A DNA stretch of 29,596 bases from a virus, in IMG/VR virus record IMGVR_UViG_3300035179_000050, positions 1-29,596 of that record, one strand, 5' to 3'. The notes beneath the pieces were generated by a model that made no database searches, had not been told where the DNA came from, and was given only the letters and a program-made list of their open reading frames with translations. Positions 28,478 to 29,596 of the stretch are shown piece after piece. Positions within the stretch are counted from its first letter, which is position 1. Every line of letters starts with the position of its first letter. The translations under genes were made by a program, and so were the position numbers.

Positions 28478-28497
28478 CCTTTTTCTCCCTCTTTTTG
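28478..28497 (+). terminator. Oligo-T terminator after the AbrB-protease operon
   Basis: Two T-rich runs, CTTTTTCTCCC and CTCTTTTTG, begin just after the stop at 28471-28473. Archaeal RNA polymerase terminates at oligo-T without a needed hairpin. Confidence 0.65.
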
Positions 28498-28551
28498 TGG
28501 TACCATAATCCTTAATTACGTCTATGGCACCATAATATCTGTGGTGCCATA
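28498..28551. repeat. Three TGGTRCCATA-type motifs, operator candidates
   Basis: TGGTACCATA (28498-28507), TATGGCACCATA (28523-28534, a near-palindrome) and TGGTGCCATA (28542-28551) lie within 54 bases, and a fourth copy (TATGGCACCA) is at 27156-27165 upstream of the AbrB gene. Spacings from start to start are about 25 and 19 bases. TATA-like AT-rich bits between them (CATAATATC) may serve the gene at 28597. Confidence 0.7.
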
Positions 28552-28596
28552 ACCGCTGGCCAGTGGAAGGTCGTGGTCTCCGCCCGGAGACGAGAT

Positions 28597-29253
28597 ATGA
28601 TGAGCTGCTATCGTCGGCGTCATCTTGCAGTCTGTCTCCTCATGATTGCCCTGTGTCTGATCATTCAGCCAGCGTCCGCCGGCTCGGGTTTCTGGGACGA
28701 AGAGGTCAAGAACCCTAGCGGCGTCTGCAAGTACAGAACCTTCTTCAATCTGCCTGACGTAATTGTCACCAACACCAGTCAGCTTGTCGAGGTCACGTTC
28801 AAAGTTCTTCAGATTGGCGGCACCACCTCCGCCGTCAAGACCCAGAACATCGAGATGCAGATAGATGCAAAAGGGAAGACTCGGACGTTCACGATCGCAA
28901 ACGAAGTTCGTGAACTCAACACGAACGACACCTGGGGACCAGTCCAGTACCACTTCATTGTCGTAGACAAGGATTTTGATCTGCAACCACAGGAGGCATT
29001 GACCGCGATCATCACCATAACAGTCGTCTTCAACGAGAAATGGCCAGGTGGAGAATGGGGGCACAGCACAAAGAAGGCCGACATCAACGCGGAGCTCAAG
29101 AGCTCCACGGTTCCGACCACGATGGACTACATCGGGCGATTCCTCGCTGTTGTTATGCCATATTTGACGCCGTACACAATAGGAGCAGTAGCCGTTTTCG
29201 TCTCGGTAACCATCATCATCAAGATCTATATCGGCGGACGAAAACGTCGTTAG
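28597..29253 (+). CDS. Secreted, C-terminally membrane-anchored surface protein
   Basis: 218 residues from ATG at 28597-28599 with GGAGAC 7 bases upstream. An N-terminal signal sequence (RRRHLAVCLLMIALCLIIQP, then ASA/GS cleavage after about Ala28) is followed by a beta-rich ectodomain (29-178; 'VTNTSQLVEVTFKVLQIGG', 'TRTFTIANEVRELN', 'EALTAIITITVVF') with one Cys and no repeats, then a hydrophobic segment 'TPYTIGAVAVFVSVTIIIKI' (191-210) and a basic end GGRKRR. Single-span type I topology. Not recognised. It could be a virally encoded cell-surface protein, such as an exclusion factor. Three motif copies lie upstream. Confidence 0.75.
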   Translation: MMSCYRRRHLAVCLLMIALCLIIQPASAGSGFWDEEVKNPSGVCKYRTFFNLPDVIVTNTSQLVEVTFKVLQIGGTTSAVKTQNIEMQIDAKGKTRTFTIANEVRELNTNDTWGPVQYHFIVVDKDFDLQPQEALTAIITITVVFNEKWPGGEWGHSTKKADINAELKSSTVPTTMDYIGRFLAVVMPYLTPYTIGAVAVFVSVTIIIKIYIGGRKRR

Positions 29254-29255
29254 AC

Positions 29256-29261
29256 TTTTTT
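29256..29261 (+). terminator. Oligo-T after the surface protein gene
   Basis: A run of six T directly follows the TAG stop (29251-29253). It fits an archaeal-type terminator without hairpin. Confidence 0.5.
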
Positions 29262-29324
29262 CAAGGGAGCACCGGCACCGTCATAGGAAGACTACGATGT
29301 CGGTGTGTCCAATTAGGTGCTCTG

Positions 29325-29471
29325 TTGAGACAGGCGAACGAAAATGACGGCATTATACAGACCCCGCAGAAACGGGACCTATACCTTTATTTGATCTCCG
29401 AAACAACGCTCGGAAAACAGGGAGATAAGACGAAAGTAAGGTCAGAAAGGTTAGCCGAAAACAGAGAGTGA
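29325..29471 (+). CDS. Possible small protein, 48 residues
   Basis: TTG at 29325-29327 with AGGTG 5 bases upstream, ending TGA at 29469-29471. Reads MRQANENDGIIQTPQKRDLY-like sequence followed by 'LYLISETTLGKQGDKTKVRS' and 'ERLAENRE'. Charged and helix-prone, a plausible small regulator, but the codon signal is short. Confidence 0.4.
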   Translation: MRQANENDGIIQTPQKRDLYLYLISETTLGKQGDKTKVRSERLAENRE

Positions 29472-29596
29472 AACACTAAATATGACGCAACGAGCGTAGA
29501 GGCCGACATAGGACGTTTGAGGGAACAGATGTGAGGGTGTCGACTATCGCGGGTGGCTCTGTTCCAGAGTCATAGCATCTTGTTCCGGTCTCCCTC
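29472..29596. other. Right edge, nothing recognised
   Basis: 125 bases with an ACTAAATATGAC segment at about 29475 that could be a weak TATA, then no reading frame long enough to judge. The next gene, if any, starts beyond the edge. Confidence 0.5.

Noticed and set aside
28522-29064. 180-codon minus-strand frame
   Set aside because: It lies opposite the secreted protein gene, which has signal peptide, ribosome site and membrane anchor; nothing recognisable on the minus side.
1-29596. CRISPR array, insertion sequence, integrase or tRNA gene
   Set aside because: No spaced direct repeats, transposase or tyrosine/serine recombinase motifs, or full tRNA cloverleaf could be seen on either strand.

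Overview
The window reads as the head-tail and early half of an archaeal tailed virus (Caudoviricetes-like) or provirus. Head-tail virus: from left to right on the minus strand (so in reverse order of transcription) lie the start of a tape measure protein, a frameshifting tail assembly chaperone, major tail protein, tail terminator, HK97 gp10-like protein, head-tail connector, an encapsulin-like HK97-fold major capsid protein, decoration protein, scaffold, prohead protease, portal and both terminase subunits. Archaeal host: promoters are TATA-box type (TATATA at 26469 and 27168-27175), there is no recognisable -35/-10 promoter, oligo-T tracts end transcription units, and small ribbon-helix-helix, AbrB and zinc-ribbon proteins are abundant. 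Shine-Dalgarno sites are present and TTG/GTG starts are common. The host lineage cannot be named from the sequence.

Layout. (1) 1-10331, minus: virion module in canonical order. (2) 10324-16520, minus: a ParB-Dam fusion methyltransferase, then a run of small membrane proteins, zinc mini-proteins, an HNH protein and a papain-like cysteine protease; this looks like a host-interaction or exit module, though no lysis protein is recognisable. (3) 16527-16776: a 250-base non-coding stretch rich in perfect hairpins. (4) 16777-26426, minus: a densely coupled early/DNA-metabolism operon with RHH proteins, a DnaJ-type zinc-finger protein, a PD-(D/E)XK-like protein, a DUF5131 radical-SAM-like protein, a C5 cytosine methyltransferase, a HerA-type ATPase, a phage-type metallopeptidase and many very small genes. 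(5) 26423-26520: a near-symmetric divergent control region firing two RHH repressor-like genes in opposite directions from one TATATA. (6) 26685-27091: two small minus genes convergent with the plus RHH gene. (7) 27092-29471, plus: an AbrB / ClpP-class (SDH_sah) serine protease / small protein operon, then a secreted membrane-anchored protein. A TGGTGCCATA-like motif occurs before both units, so they may be co-regulated. The base and codon use of this part differ from the rest and it looks like an acquired cargo segment.

How it works together: terminases, portal, protease, scaffold and capsid protein build and fill the head, and the tail genes follow. Two DNA methyltransferases (adenine and cytosine) may protect the genome from restriction. 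The HerA ATPase and neighbours may serve DNA processing. No DNA polymerase, integrase or tRNA gene was found, so replication must lean on the host or on genes outside the window. The left edge cuts the tape measure gene; baseplate and fibre genes must lie beyond it.

Many genes are linked by 4-base stop/start overlaps of the form NTGA, and several genes described here are under 60 codons.
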